From positions 1 through 64,000 of the forward strand of contig JADJYH010000007.1 in assembly GCA_016719855.1 (NCBI GenBank): a stretch of 64,000 nucleotides of DNA. The letters run 5' to 3'. This DNA comes from Saprospiraceae bacterium (lineage in GTDB: Bacteria; Bacteroidota; Bacteroidia; Chitinophagales; Saprospiraceae). Shown piece by piece: positions 44,066 through 54,002 of this stretch. The notes under the pieces are model-generated. The model saw only the letters and a list, made by a program, of their open reading frames with translations. It searched no databases and was not told the DNA's origin. Each line of letters begins with the position of its first letter. The first letter of the stretch is position 1. The translations under genes and the position numbers were made by a program.

Positions 44066-45592
44066 TTATTTAGCCACAGTTTTCGTTGTAAGTTTGCCTG
44101 CTTTAGATGACGTTTCCCTCATCTTTTTTCCATCCTCAATAATCCGGTTCAGCAAATCATTCAGTGGTACGGTCACGATGGCAGAGGCATAATCGGACAT
44201 GGCATACGGGATCACTACCTCGCCGTTGCTGATGAAGGAGCCGCAGGAATAGACCACGTTTGGCACATACCCTTCCCGTTCTTCGACGTTCGGGATAAGC
44301 AGCGGTTCGCATAGGCGGCCAATTTCTTTGGTGGGATCTTCCAAGTCCAGCAGCGAAGCGCCGAGGGAATAGCAGCGCATCGGCCCAACGCCATGCGTTA
44401 TCAAGAGCCAACCTTTTTCGGTTTCAATAGGCGAGCCGCAATTGCCCATCTGTACCATTTCCCATGGGAACATTGGTTTTTGTATCAGAATTGGATGCTC
44501 CCAAACGGTCACTTTGTCGGACACCATGATGTAATTGTTCACACCATCTATCCGGGACAGCATGTAATACTTGCCTTTGATTTTTCTAGGAAACAAGGCC
44601 AGGTTTTTGTTTTGGGCCCCCCAGCCATGCAGCGGCCGTATCTTGAAATTATAAAAATCTTCTGTCTGTATGAGCTTCGGCAAAATAGTCTCACCGCTGT
44701 AGGCACAGTAGGTAGCGAAATAAGTTACCTGACCATTTTGGTAATTAAACTTGACGAAACGTGCGTCCTCAATGCCTCGCATTTCAAAATCGCTGATGGG
44801 AAAAATGACCCGCTCCGTGATGTCGGTATCGAGGGAAAAGTGCAGTTCGTAATGCGAATCGGCCAACCAGATGATTTTCTCCAACTCAGCTCGGTAGGGC
44901 GAGTCTTCAGCAAGCGTCTTCATCGCATGGATTTTGGCATTCACCAGTTCCAAATAATTGAACTTCTCCGGGAGTTTGTCGAGCACCAAATGGGATAATT
45001 CCATCGGCAGGTTCATTTCTGTCAGCTTTGTGGTGAAACTGGGCTTTTTATACAAATGGTCTTTGACTACGTCCGTGACCTCTACCCTTCGAGCCGAAGG
45101 CATGACTTGAATATCGTTGTTGGCATCAATCACCAACTGCCTAAAAACGATAGAAGAAATATGCCCCTCTCCCGTGGCCCGTAAACTAACGATGATTCTT
45201 TTTTGCCCTTCTTCCAAGCCTGTTTGGTCAGGTGATTCCACAGCGGAGGGGTTAAAAAATGCCGCAGATTCTATGGAGTATTCACTGGTAAAATAGGCAC
45301 CAATTAGCAGCCGTCTTTCATTGGATAGTCCCTTATTATTGCGGACCGCCCATTTTACTCGATTAAAATTTGCTTCAAAAATTCGTGTAATACTACGGTG
45401 TCGCATGGCAAATTCCCGCAGGGTTTGGCTCAGCACGGTGGCCACCGTGGGTTCCGGCATTTCCAAAATCCTATCCACGAGGTTTTGTGCTCGCTCTGGA
45501 GAAAAGGTGAGGTATCTTGCGATAACTTTCTTTGAATCTGCAAAAAATCGAACGTCTTTTCGCTTGACTGGAGCTTTGATCTTTTGGCGCAT
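44066..45592 (-). CDS. Glycoside hydrolase family 130 protein (mannoside phosphorylase type)
   Basis: 508 residues. GH130 enzymes cleave beta-mannosides, mostly by phosphorolysis, in the cytosol. Family blocks are clear: MRGIEDARFVKFNYQNGQVT containing the GxEDxR catalytic Asp motif, GWGAQNKNLALFPRKIKGKY, CGSPIETEKGWLLITHGVGP and YSLGASLLDLEDPTKEIGRL, and GYVPNVVYSCG near the end. An N-terminal extension of about 190 residues precedes the five-blade propeller and sets it in the longer GH130 subgroup. No signal peptide. It converges on the two glycosyltransferase genes, suggesting turnover of the glycan they build. Confidence 0.9.
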   Translation of the reverse strand: MRQKIKAPVKRKDVRFFADSKKVIARYLTFSPERAQNLVDRILEMPEPTVATVLSQTLREFAMRHRSITRIFEANFNRVKWAVRNNKGLSNERRLLIGAYFTSEYSIESAAFFNPSAVESPDQTGLEEGQKRIIVSLRATGEGHISSIVFRQLVIDANNDIQVMPSARRVEVTDVVKDHLYKKPSFTTKLTEMNLPMELSHLVLDKLPEKFNYLELVNAKIHAMKTLAEDSPYRAELEKIIWLADSHYELHFSLDTDITERVIFPISDFEMRGIEDARFVKFNYQNGQVTYFATYCAYSGETILPKLIQTEDFYNFKIRPLHGWGAQNKNLALFPRKIKGKYYMLSRIDGVNNYIMVSDKVTVWEHPILIQKPMFPWEMVQMGNCGSPIETEKGWLLITHGVGPMRCYSLGASLLDLEDPTKEIGRLCEPLLIPNVEEREGYVPNVVYSCGSFISNGEVVIPYAMSDYASAIVTVPLNDLLNRIIEDGKKMRETSSKAGKLTTKTVAK

Positions 45593-45739
45593 AAAATTTT
45601 TGCAGCTACTTACAGCAAAATTCTCTTCGTCTGGTCAAAGTTGACTTTTCTGTCGTCAGAGGTTTTAAGACAGCTTCTAGGGTCTAAAAGATAAAGGTAA
45701 AGTAATATGAATTGTTTAGGTCTGTGGTGATTTTTTAAC

Positions 45740-45880
45740 AAAAACCCCGCTGTTTCGCAGCCCGCAGTTTCCGATTTCCAAATTTCTCGCTCCAAGTCAA
45801 CATAAACACGCTTGGCTTGCAGGTAGCCGATTTTACAAAGAAGCTCTAGTTGGGTTGGCAGTAGTGCCAACCTTGCCACA
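45740..45880 (-). pseudogene. Decayed C-terminus of an outer-membrane receptor gene (remnant 2)
   Basis: On the minus strand IGYLQAKRV in one frame is followed in another by FMLTWSEKFGNRKLRAAKQR, again the C-terminus of the receptor at 46029. The match is weaker than remnant 1 and frameshifted. The rest of the 435-bp gap 45593-46028 holds no gene. Confidence 0.65.
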
Positions 45881-46028
45881 GGGAGTGGCATTTTCAATAT
45901 ATTTTAATAACCCGAATTTTTCCATCAAATTTTCTACACATCTTCCATCGTCATTTTAATGATTTTTTGGATTAGGAGGGATTTAAGCGTCGGGGGGGGC
46001 TGAACCCCTCCGACGTTCTAAACCTCCC

Positions 46029-48458
46029 CTACAGCCGCCTCCGCTCTTCGCTCGCTCCGCCGTCCCGCTGCCTTGCTTCCCGCAGCTTTTTGTTGCCAAA
46101 CTTATTGCTCCACGTCAGCATAAACACCCGCTCGGCTTGCAGGTAGCCCGACTTCACGTAGAGGTTCAGGTCGTCCTGCCGGGTGGTGCCACGGTAGTTG
46201 TTGGTCAGGAAAATGTCATTGACGTTGAAGCTGAGTTTGCCCCATTTTTCGCCCAAATCCTTGGAGATGCCTGCATTGAGCGAGCCGTTGGGTCGGTACT
46301 TGGTGGCACCCCACCGGTTAGCGGTGACGTACTGGCCAGAGACATCAACGGTGAACTTGCGGGGCAGCTTGAAACTGTGGTTCGTGTTGAAGCCCGTCAG
46401 GTAGGAGTCATAGTGATAGTCCGTTTCCTCCAATTTCACTTCAAAACTTTGCCAGGCCACGAAGATATTGTTCTGCGTTTCCCACCATTTCGTGGGTTGA
46501 ACGGCGAAGTTGAGCATGGCGTAGGCCGTTTGGGTCGAGCCGTTGTTCACGGGGTAGGTGAAGTGCGAGTTGTTCTCCACGTCCACGTGCGGGATGTCCC
46601 GCATGGACTCGGTTTCCTTGTTGTATTCCACCGTCAGGTTGAAGACCTTGTAGCGGTAATCTGCCCGTACCGCATGGACGAAGGCAGGCTGCAACGATGG
46701 GTTTCCGCCCGACACCGTGCTGGGGTCGTAAAATATGAGCCAAGGCGCTAATTGTGTAAAACCGGGCCGGAATATGCGGCGGCTATACGATAAATTAATG
46801 CTTTGGTTTTCGTTGATTTTCCGCATTAAATAAACGCTCGGAAACCAGCTTCCATATTGCCTATCCACCACATCTGGCTGCTCTTTTGAGCCGAGGTTGG
46901 TGTTCGTATATTCATATCTTAATCCGACTTTCATGTCGGTTTTCTCATTTAATTTAAAAGATATAGTGCTATACGCTGCGGCTATATCTTCCGTCAATTT
47001 AAACCGGGAAGTTAGCATGGAATCGGCGAGCCAGCCATCGTTTTCGAGGTTTTCCACCCGCACGTCGTTGTCGAACAGCGACTGGGCAAACTTTACGCCC
47101 GCCTCCAACTGCGTTTCCTTTTTAAAAGTCTGCGAATAATCGGCCTTCGCCACGGCGATGTTGATGGGCGTTTCCTTGCTCACCCGAAGTTGCTGCTCGT
47201 CGCCCGTACCACCGTCGGTGTATTCGGTGAAAAAGCGGTAATCGCTGGGGTTGTCAATGTAGTAATCAATATAATCGGCGTCGAAACTGAGGGTCTGCTT
47301 GTCGCTGAATTGGTGCTGCACGTTGAAGTTGGCCGCCAGGGAGTGCCAATGGTTGATTTCATTGGTGAACATGCGGGTCGTGCTGTCTTGTACCCCATTG
47401 GTGCGGTGCAGGATTTCGTTCTCGGCGGCCATGTCCCAGTAGCGGTCGAAGTAGTTGCCCACCACGCCGACGACCGTCTTTGGCGTCAACTGGAAATCAG
47501 CGCCGAAGCGGGCATTTTGGTTGTACAAATCCGGCGCACGTATGCTCCTCCCGTCCGTTTCGATGAAATCGCCGTCCCGCCGGATGCCCCGGTAATTGGT
47601 GAACACCTGCGGGTTGTGGTCGAATTGCAGGCTGTAGTTCCCGAAGAGGTTCAGCTTGTTCTTGCGGTAGTTCAGGTTAAAACTGGTGCCGTACTTCTCC
47701 CGTTTGCCGTAGCCGCCATTGATGGAGTAGCCGCCGTTCAGCCCCGCATCCGCCGTCTGTTTCAGCACGATGTTGATGACCCCAGCGCTGCCCTGCGCAT
47801 CGAAGCTGGCAGGTGGCGTGTGGATGAGTTCGATGCGCTCGATATTGTCCGCCAACATGCCTTCCAGCAGCGAAATGATGGCGTCGGGTGGCAGTTGGCT
47901 GATTTTCCCATTTATCATGATGATGACGCCCGACTTGCCGGACATGGAAATACTGTTCGATTGCTTGTTGACCAGCACCCCCGGCGAACGCTGCAACACC
48001 GCCAGCGCATTGCCGCCCGCATTCACGCTGCTGGCCGCCACGTTGATGTTCATCCGGTCAATCTTCTGTTCAAAGAATGGCTTCTTGGCGACAACTTGAA
48101 CTTCCTTCAACTCAGACGCTTCTTCGACCAAAACTACCGGCGGCAACGACTTGCTCCCCGCATTTTCCAACGGAAAAACGGCAGACTGATAATCGGCGAA
48201 GCCGACCATCGTGACCCGCAGCAGGTAGTTCCCGTTGTTGATTTCTTCGAGTCGAAACGTCCCGTCGTTGTTGCTGACATTGCCCTTGGCAAGGCTGGAA
48301 TCGGCAGCATTCAGGAGCAAAACGGATGCACCCGGCAACGGGTGGTCTCGGATGTCCGTCACTTCGCCGCTCAGTTGCGACTGGGCGAGGGTAGGGGATA
48401 GGCAAAAGAAATAAAGGCCAAGCAGCAGCAGGGCTGCGGCGAATTGTTTTGGTAACAT
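46029..48458 (-). CDS. Outer-membrane beta-barrel receptor (TonB-dependent type)
   Basis: 809 residues from ATG 48458 (MLPKQFAAALLLLGLYFF, signal peptide); 35 more codons are open upstream. Carboxypeptidase-regulatory-like domain: LSGEVTDIRDHPLPGASVLL, NNGNYLLRVTMVGFADYQ. Plug domain: VQVVAKKPFFEQKIDRMNIN, LQRSPGVLVNK, SGVIIMINGK. The rest is a barrel ending ERVFMLTWSNKFGNKKLREA. Resembles the OMP_b-brl_3 family, which takes up or binds unknown ligands. No SusD partner follows. Two C-terminal remnants of related genes lie at 40371 and 45740. It precedes, on the same strand, no gene; the regulator at 48688 lies upstream in the same direction, so the two may be linked in expression. Confidence 0.88.
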   Translation of the reverse strand: MLPKQFAAALLLLGLYFFCLSPTLAQSQLSGEVTDIRDHPLPGASVLLLNAADSSLAKGNVSNNDGTFRLEEINNGNYLLRVTMVGFADYQSAVFPLENAGSKSLPPVVLVEEASELKEVQVVAKKPFFEQKIDRMNINVAASSVNAGGNALAVLQRSPGVLVNKQSNSISMSGKSGVIIMINGKISQLPPDAIISLLEGMLADNIERIELIHTPPASFDAQGSAGVINIVLKQTADAGLNGGYSINGGYGKREKYGTSFNLNYRKNKLNLFGNYSLQFDHNPQVFTNYRGIRRDGDFIETDGRSIRAPDLYNQNARFGADFQLTPKTVVGVVGNYFDRYWDMAAENEILHRTNGVQDSTTRMFTNEINHWHSLAANFNVQHQFSDKQTLSFDADYIDYYIDNPSDYRFFTEYTDGGTGDEQQLRVSKETPINIAVAKADYSQTFKKETQLEAGVKFAQSLFDNDVRVENLENDGWLADSMLTSRFKLTEDIAAAYSTISFKLNEKTDMKVGLRYEYTNTNLGSKEQPDVVDRQYGSWFPSVYLMRKINENQSINLSYSRRIFRPGFTQLAPWLIFYDPSTVSGGNPSLQPAFVHAVRADYRYKVFNLTVEYNKETESMRDIPHVDVENNSHFTYPVNNGSTQTAYAMLNFAVQPTKWWETQNNIFVAWQSFEVKLEETDYHYDSYLTGFNTNHSFKLPRKFTVDVSGQYVTANRWGATKYRPNGSLNAGISKDLGEKWGKLSFNVNDIFLTNNYRGTTRQDDLNLYVKSGYLQAERVFMLTWSNKFGNKKLREARQRDGGASEERRRL

Positions 48459-48526
48459 AACAGTCGTGTTTAGGTGATTTACTTTTTTGGTTTGATGGGT
48501 TGGTTTGTAGGAGTCACGGTTGTCGT

Positions 48527-48611
48527 CGCTTTTGTCATCGCCGCAGGCGACCTGCAACGCCATGCGTGATGCCTACAAGACGTCGCAGTTTGCCTGCGGC
48601 AATGACAAAGC
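48527..48611. repeat. Hairpin between regulator and receptor genes
   Basis: Arms GCTTTTGTCATCGCCGCAGG (48526-48545) and CCTGCGGCAATGACAAAGC (48592-48610), spacer about 45 bp. Lies in the 229-bp gap and could limit read-through from the regulator gene. No ORF. Confidence 0.5.
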
Positions 48612-48687
48612 GGCGTGTTCCGAGACGCCGCCGAGACATGGACGCAGGTCGGTCTCAAACCCTCAACCACTCAAATCCTCAAACCCC

Positions 48688-51600
48688 TCAGTTCTCCACC
48701 CCCGCCATCCGTTCCCGCCACTCCACGGGCGTCATGCCGAACTCCTGTTTGAACACCCGCCCAAAGTAGCCGGGGTCGTTGAAGCCCGTGTCGAAGGCGA
48801 CGGCGGTGATGGTCAGGCCGGGGTTTTCGAGCAGTTCCTTGGCCTTGCTCAGGCGTATCTGCCGGATGAACTTGGTGGCCGAGCAGCCTGTTAGCGCCGT
48901 CAGCTTGCGGTGCAGGTGCGAGTGGCTCAAGCCAATTTCCCGGCAAAGCCCCTCCACGTTGAACTCGTAATCGTCCAAGTGGGCATCCACCACCCGGCGC
49001 AGCTTTTTCACGAAATAATCCTCGGATTCCGTCATCACGGGTGCTGCTGGTTTGGTCAGTTTTATCGGAAAATGCTCCCCGCCGATGCCCGCCACGCTGC
49101 GGTAGTGCCGTTGCAGCCTGCGCCGAACGGCCAGCAGGTTCCTGATTTGCACCAGCAATTCTTCCCGGTGGAACGGCTTGGCGAGGTAGGCATCCGCTCC
49201 CAGTTCAAGTCCTTCCAGGCGGCTCTCCAGACCCGCCTTCGCCGTGAGCATGATGACCGGGATGTGGCTGGTGCGTTCATCGTTTTTCAAAAAACGGCAA
49301 ACTTCGTAGCCGTCCATCACGGGCATCATCACGTCCGTGACCACGAGGTCGGGCACAAGCTTCGTGGCAAGCTCAACTCCCTCCTGCCCATTCACAGCAG
49401 CAACCATGCGGTAACTATCTGACAGGCAGGATTTTAGGTAGGTCATCACGTCTGGGTTGTCCTCGATGAGGAGCAGCAGTGGCAGGTCGCTGTCTCGCTC
49501 GGTTGTTGCTTCACAAACCTCCATTGGCAATGCGGTGGCTACAAAAGTGTTTTCTGTCAAATGCTCCACATCGGCCTCCACATGTGAAATGCTGACCTGT
49601 TCGTTCTCCGAGCGCCCCGATCGTAAATCGTCAGTCGTCAATCGTAAATCCCCCCTCACTGGCAGCGAAACCACAAATTCCGCCCCCTCCCCAGCCCGGC
49701 TACGGGCTGTAATCTCCCCGCCCATCAGTTTCACAAATTCTTTCGTCAGCGCCAGCCCGATGCCACTGCCTTGCTGGCCGTTTGCCCCTTCGGAGGCTTG
49801 AAAGAAGCGGTCAAAAACATGTGGCAACTTGTCCTCTGGGATGCCTACGCCCGTGTCACGCACTTTCACCAAAATGGCCGAATGCTGCTCCATCAGTCTC
49901 TTTTCGCGAAACGGAGATGTAGACATTGCCGCCTGCCGGGGTAAATTTCAGCGCATTGGACAGCAGGTTGGATAGCACCCGTTGCAGCTTTTTCGGCGTC
50001 GTAGTCCATCGCCAGTTCGTCGAGGTCGGAGAGGAAATGCAGGCCGATTCGCTTGTCGGCGGCCAAGGCGTGGAAGTTGTTGGTGACGTATTTCAAATAA
50101 CCCACCACATCGCCTTGCGTGAGGTTGAGGCGCACGGCGCCGTCCTCCATTTTGGCTAATTCCAACATTTGGTTCACGAGGCCGAGAAGGTTCGTGCCAT
50201 TGCGGCGAATCATTTCGAAGCCATCTTCAAAACTGGCCTTTTCCGCTGGCTCGACTGCCAACTGCCGACTGCCAACTGCCAACTGTTCCGCCATGCCGAG
50301 GATGATGGTCAGCGGCGTGCGGAACTCATGCGTGATGTTGGCGAACAAGCGGTTCTTCACGGCGTCGAGTTCCTTGAGGCGCAGGGTTTCCGAGCGTTCC
50401 ATCCTGCGGTTGAGCAGGAAGCGGTAGGCCATGAAAATTGCGCCAGCAACAAACAAGGCGTACAGCGACCACGCCCACCACGTCTTCCACCACGGCGGCG
50501 AAACAACGAGCTTGACGAAGGTTTCCTCGCCCCAAACCCCGTAACTATTCGCGCCACGCACCCGGAACTGGTAGGTGCCGGGTGGCACTTTCACGTAGGT
50601 AGCCTTGAGGTCTTGCCCGGCCACCCGCCAGTCGTCGTCAAAGTCTTCGAGCATGAATTCGAGGCGGTTGGCTGCGGGGTCGTTGAAGTCAAGGGCGGAG
50701 AAACTGAACGAGAACACGTTCTCGTCGTAGCCCAAGTTAATGGGATTGCCCTGCATCACGGTGGTGTCGTAGCGGCTTTCGGGGCCGTCGGCGTCGAGCA
50801 GCTCGAAGCCAGTGATGCGCACCGCTGGCGGCGTCAGTTTCATGCTGTCGAGTTGGCGGGGGTCGAAAAAATGGAAGCCGTAGCGCCCACCGACGAAGAT
50901 TTCGCCTTTTTCGGTCTTGAAAATGGCGTCCTGCTCGAAGGGCAGCGCCTTCAGCCCGCTGCCGACGCCGTAGGAAAACACGGTTTCCTTCACGGGGTCG
51001 AAGGCCAGCAGCTTGTCCGACATGATCCAGAGGCGGCCATCGTTGTCCATGACCATGCCCTTCAGGCGGCTGCCCTTTTTGCCGAGGCGGTTTTGGTCAA
51101 AAAAGCTGCACTCGCCCGATTCGGGGCTGAGTTTAAGCAGGCCAGCGTCGAGGCAAACCCAGATGTTCCCGGCCTTGTCCTGTGCGGGTGGGCTTTGCCA
51201 GAGCTTGCTGTAATCGGGAATGCCGTTGATTTGATAGCGTGTGAAGGTCTTTGTGGCAGGGTCGAAACGAGTGATGTAGAACGGTGTCTTGTCTTTTTCC
51301 TTGCCACCGCCCGTAATCCAGAGGAAGCCCTGCTCGTCCATGAACAGCTTGCCCGCGTAGTCGTGCGGCAGGCTGTTCTCGTTGTTTTTTTGGTTCCTGA
51401 ATGCGGTGAACTGCTCCGATTTTTTATCGAAAAACACCACGCCATTGCCGTAGGTGGCCAGCCAGAGGTTGCCATTTTTGTCCGGTAGGATGTCCCGAAG
51501 CGGCGCAGCGGGGGAGGCTGGTGGGGTTTGATTTTGATGGGCGAATTGCTTGGTCGTCTTTCTTTCGGGGTCGTAGCAGACGAGGCCACCGGAGCGCTTC

Positions 51601-52949
51601 ATGCCCCATAGTTGCCCTTGCGCGTCCTTCACGATTTTTTCGCTTCCAGCGAGCACGGCGTCCTGTTCGAGAAATTTGAGGTCGCCGGAGCCGCCGGGCG
51701 GGTGTGGGCTGAGTTTGCCCACGAGGTTTTGGTCCGTGGAAATATAGAGGTTTTGGTGGTCGTCCTCGGCGAAGCTCTTCACGAAATCGGTCTTGGTGGG
51801 CAGGTAAACCGCATTGAACATGCCCTGCCTCCCGGCGGTACGATAGACCCGTGCGCCGTCGCTGGCCGTGCTGAACCACAGTACCCCGTCCTTGGACTGG
51901 AAGGCCGTCCAAGCGTTGTTTTCGTTCAGGCGACTACCTTTTTTACCCTCAATATTGTATATCCTCGCCTCGTCGCTGACGGGGTCGTAGCACTTGATGC
52001 CACCCGACCAGTTGCCGAGCCAAAAGCGGTGACTGCGGTCTTCGAGCATGAAGGTCACTTGCGAACTGCCACGGCTGTAGACACGGGGCATACTGAGCGA
52101 GTTGTTGTTGTCGGGATTGTTCTTGAAGCGCTTGAAAGTCCCGGTTTTGCGGTTCATCAGGTGGAGGCCATCGCCGTTGGTGCCCACCCAGAAGTTGCCC
52201 TTGGAGTCTTCGAAAATGGTGCGGACTTCGTTGCCGACAAGGCTGGTCGGGTCTCCCGCCTTGCTGAGGTAGCGTTCAAAATCGTTGGTTTCGGGCCGGT
52301 AGCGGTTGAGGCCGCCCGCATTGGAACCGTCAAAAAAGAAACCCGTGCCGACCCAGAGCGTGCCCTCCGAGTCCACCAGCAGCGAGCGCACTTGGTTGCA
52401 GCTTAGGCTTGTTTTGTCGCCCGGCGCATAGCGGAAGTGGGCGATGTCACCAGTGCGGGGGTCGAGGCGGTCGAGACCCTCCTGTGTGCCGAGCCATAGG
52501 TAGCCGTCCCGGTCTTCGGCGATGGCGTTGACGAAATTGCTGCTCAACCCGTCCCTTCGGCCTTCATAGTAGCGGGTGAAGCGGTCGGTTTTTTGGTCGT
52601 AGTGGCTCAGGCCGCTGCCCCAGGTGCCGATCCAAAGCGTGCCGTCCTTGGCCGTGAAGATGCATTCGACGTAGTCGCCGGAGATGGAATGCGGGTCGGA
52701 AGGATCGTTGAGGTAGGTCTTGAACTGGTTGCCGTCCCAGCGGTGCAGGCCATACTGCGAGCCGAACCACAGGAAGCCGTAGCGGTCCTGCACGATGGCC
52801 TGGACGTGGTTGCCAGGGTCGCCGTTGGGCAGTTCGAACAGCTCCATGTCGAGGCCGTCGAGGCGGCCCGGTGTCGTTGCTTTTTGCTGCGCAAAGCTTC
52901 CGCTCAGTGGCAGCAGCAGCAGCAACAGTTGGGTGATTACATTTTTCAT
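48688..52949 (-). CDS. Hybrid two-component sensor/AraC regulator (HTCS)
   Basis: One-protein signalling system, about 1420 residues rebuilt. Signal peptide (MKNVITQLLLLLLPLSGSFA), then about 14 periplasmic propeller repeats with the pattern EDRDGYLWLGTQEGLDRLD, a Y_Y_Y domain (about 740-800, FMLEDFDDDWRV), one transmembrane helix (WWAWSLYALFVAGAIFMAY), histidine kinase with H-box ANITHEFRTPLTIILG, an ATPase domain (GVGIPEDKLPHVFDRFFQAS, GSGIGLALTKEFV), a receiver with the phospho-Asp in VVTDVMMPVMDGYE, and a C-terminal AraC helix-turn-helix (GFNDPGYFGRVFKQEFGMTP). Two frameshifts at 49989 (A5 for A4) and about 49910 split it; the middle frame reads LQRVLSNLLSNALKFTPAGG, the N-box. Two heptamer arrays lie inside the coding sequence. 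Likely controls the neighbouring receptor or carbohydrate genes. Confidence 0.9.
49620..49650. repeat. Heptamer array inside the regulator gene, linker before receiver
   Basis: Four 7-nt units (TCGTAAA TCGTCAG type), in frame, encoding part of the GDLRLTTDDLRSGR linker between kinase and receiver. Confidence 0.6.
50253..50285. repeat. Heptamer array inside the regulator gene, after the H-box
   Basis: Four to five 7-nt units (GCCAACT GCCGACT type) encode QLAVGSRQLAVEP, a 7-residue-period insertion in the kinase dimerisation helices just after ILGMAE. Confidence 0.6.
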
Positions 52950-53074
52950 AAGTCGGGTTTGGCCCCCGACCCCGATAGGGGTCAGGGGCTACGTCATATC
53001 GAAAAAGCAAGACGGGCCTCGTGCCCGCCCTGCCCAGATTGTATAAAACTATAAGTTTCGTGCTTGGAGCGTTA

Positions 53075-53164
53075 GGTTATTGGGCTTTTTAGATATTGGG
53101 CTATTGATTCTCGACGGCAAGCCCAAATCACTCAATAACTCAATCACCCAATCACTTAATTACC
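53075..53164. repeat. Octamer array with inverted partner
   Basis: 53128-53164 is an 8-nt array (TCACTCAA TAACTCAA type); 53078-53108 carries the inverted pattern (TATTGGGC). It overlaps the 3' end of the secreted protein gene below by a few bases. 52950-53074 holds a hairpin (GCCCCCGACCCC and its complement, 52968-52995) and no gene. Confidence 0.5.
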
Positions 53165-53570
53165 CCTTCACCAAGTCTTTACCCGGTTCAGTGGGTACTT
53201 CCATCTTCTGATGCTCAGAAAATTCCAGTACCCCCTTTGAAAGATGCAGCACCTGAATAATTGTTGCATCCCTGTGTTTTACCGAGAGGGTATATACCCC
53301 ATCGGGCATGCCTTTCAGGTTCAACTTTTTAGCAAAGCCGTGCTTGTGCCAGACGTAATGTGAGAACCAGTTGTTACCGCTCACGTCTTGCAAGAGGATT
53401 AGCGTGCCCTGCTTTTCCAGGTTGGCCATGCGCAGGTCGAGCGAAGTGGCATCAGTGGATTTTTCAATGCTCACAATCAAGCGGTTGGCACTGACTGGAA
53501 CTTGGTTGGCGTAAATGGCTGCCGTGCTGAACAGCAACCCTGCGACGAGCGAAATGAGCTGTTTTTTCAT
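53160..53570 (-). CDS. Small secreted protein, C-terminal T9SS-like strand pattern
   Basis: 136 residues with signal peptide (MKKQLISLVAGLLFSTAAIY, then ANQ). The mature part, RLIVSIEKSTDATSLDLRMA, GTLILLQDVSGNNWFSHYVW, LNLKGMPDGVYTLSVKHRD, has the SIE..L..G.Y.L.V pattern of Bacteroidota secretion-tail-like beta domains, but without a cargo domain. Function unknown. Start ATG 53570. It lies upstream of the hybrid regulator on the same strand, separated by the octamer array. Confidence 0.72.
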   Translation of the reverse strand: MKKQLISLVAGLLFSTAAIYANQVPVSANRLIVSIEKSTDATSLDLRMANLEKQGTLILLQDVSGNNWFSHYVWHKHGFAKKLNLKGMPDGVYTLSVKHRDATIIQVLHLSKGVLEFSEHQKMEVPTEPGKDLVKG

Positions 53571-53586
53571 GTCGGATGATTTTTTT

Positions 53587-53667
53587 GAGACTTTAGACAG
53601 GAGACATTAGACTTTAGACGAGGCCGTGGGCGGTCTAATGTCTATCATCTAAAGTCTATCGTCTCGA
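53587..53667. repeat. Heptamer array with inverted partner (TAGACTT type)
   Basis: 53587-53621 is five 7-nt units (GAGACTT TAGACAG type). 53633-53667 is five units of the inverted pattern (GTCTAAT GTCTATC). Together they form a hairpin with an 11-nt loop, just upstream of the small secreted protein gene. Confidence 0.65.
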
Positions 53668-54002
53668 TTTCAGTTACGTCGCAAAGTTGTGGTCGTGTTT
53701 CCGTCCTCGTTCGGACAGATGGCCCAAGGTATGGGACTATCAGCCCCGACCGTGGGACAGATGTTGCTTGGGATGTCAGTAGTATTGTCTTTCCGTGAAA
53801 TACGGGGCTTGGCAGGCCACTCGGCATTGAAATTTGCCGAAGGCGAAAATGGAGGCAAGGAGAATGGGAAAATTGCGGACTTTAAATTGGTTGGCAAATA
53901 GGGGGGAAAGCCATTTGGGCTGTCTTAAAATAAACTGCCAACCGTCATGCAACGGTGGCACTTTGAAAATCGTTATTGTAGAGAACCTAAAGCCTTTCAA
54001 CC
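53668..54002. other. Intergenic region with no supported gene
   Basis: 335 bp. Short ORFs on both strands lack ribosome sites and recognisable protein features. It should hold the promoter of the outer-membrane protein gene, but no TTG/TAnnTTTG pair stands out. Confidence 0.5.

Noticed and set aside
47190..48401. 403-codon plus-strand frame
   Set aside because: Antisense to the outer-membrane receptor plug and barrel; no protein features of its own.
53689..53901. 70-codon plus-strand frame upstream of the outer-membrane protein
   Set aside because: No ribosome site, signal or family features; short frames occur on both strands here.
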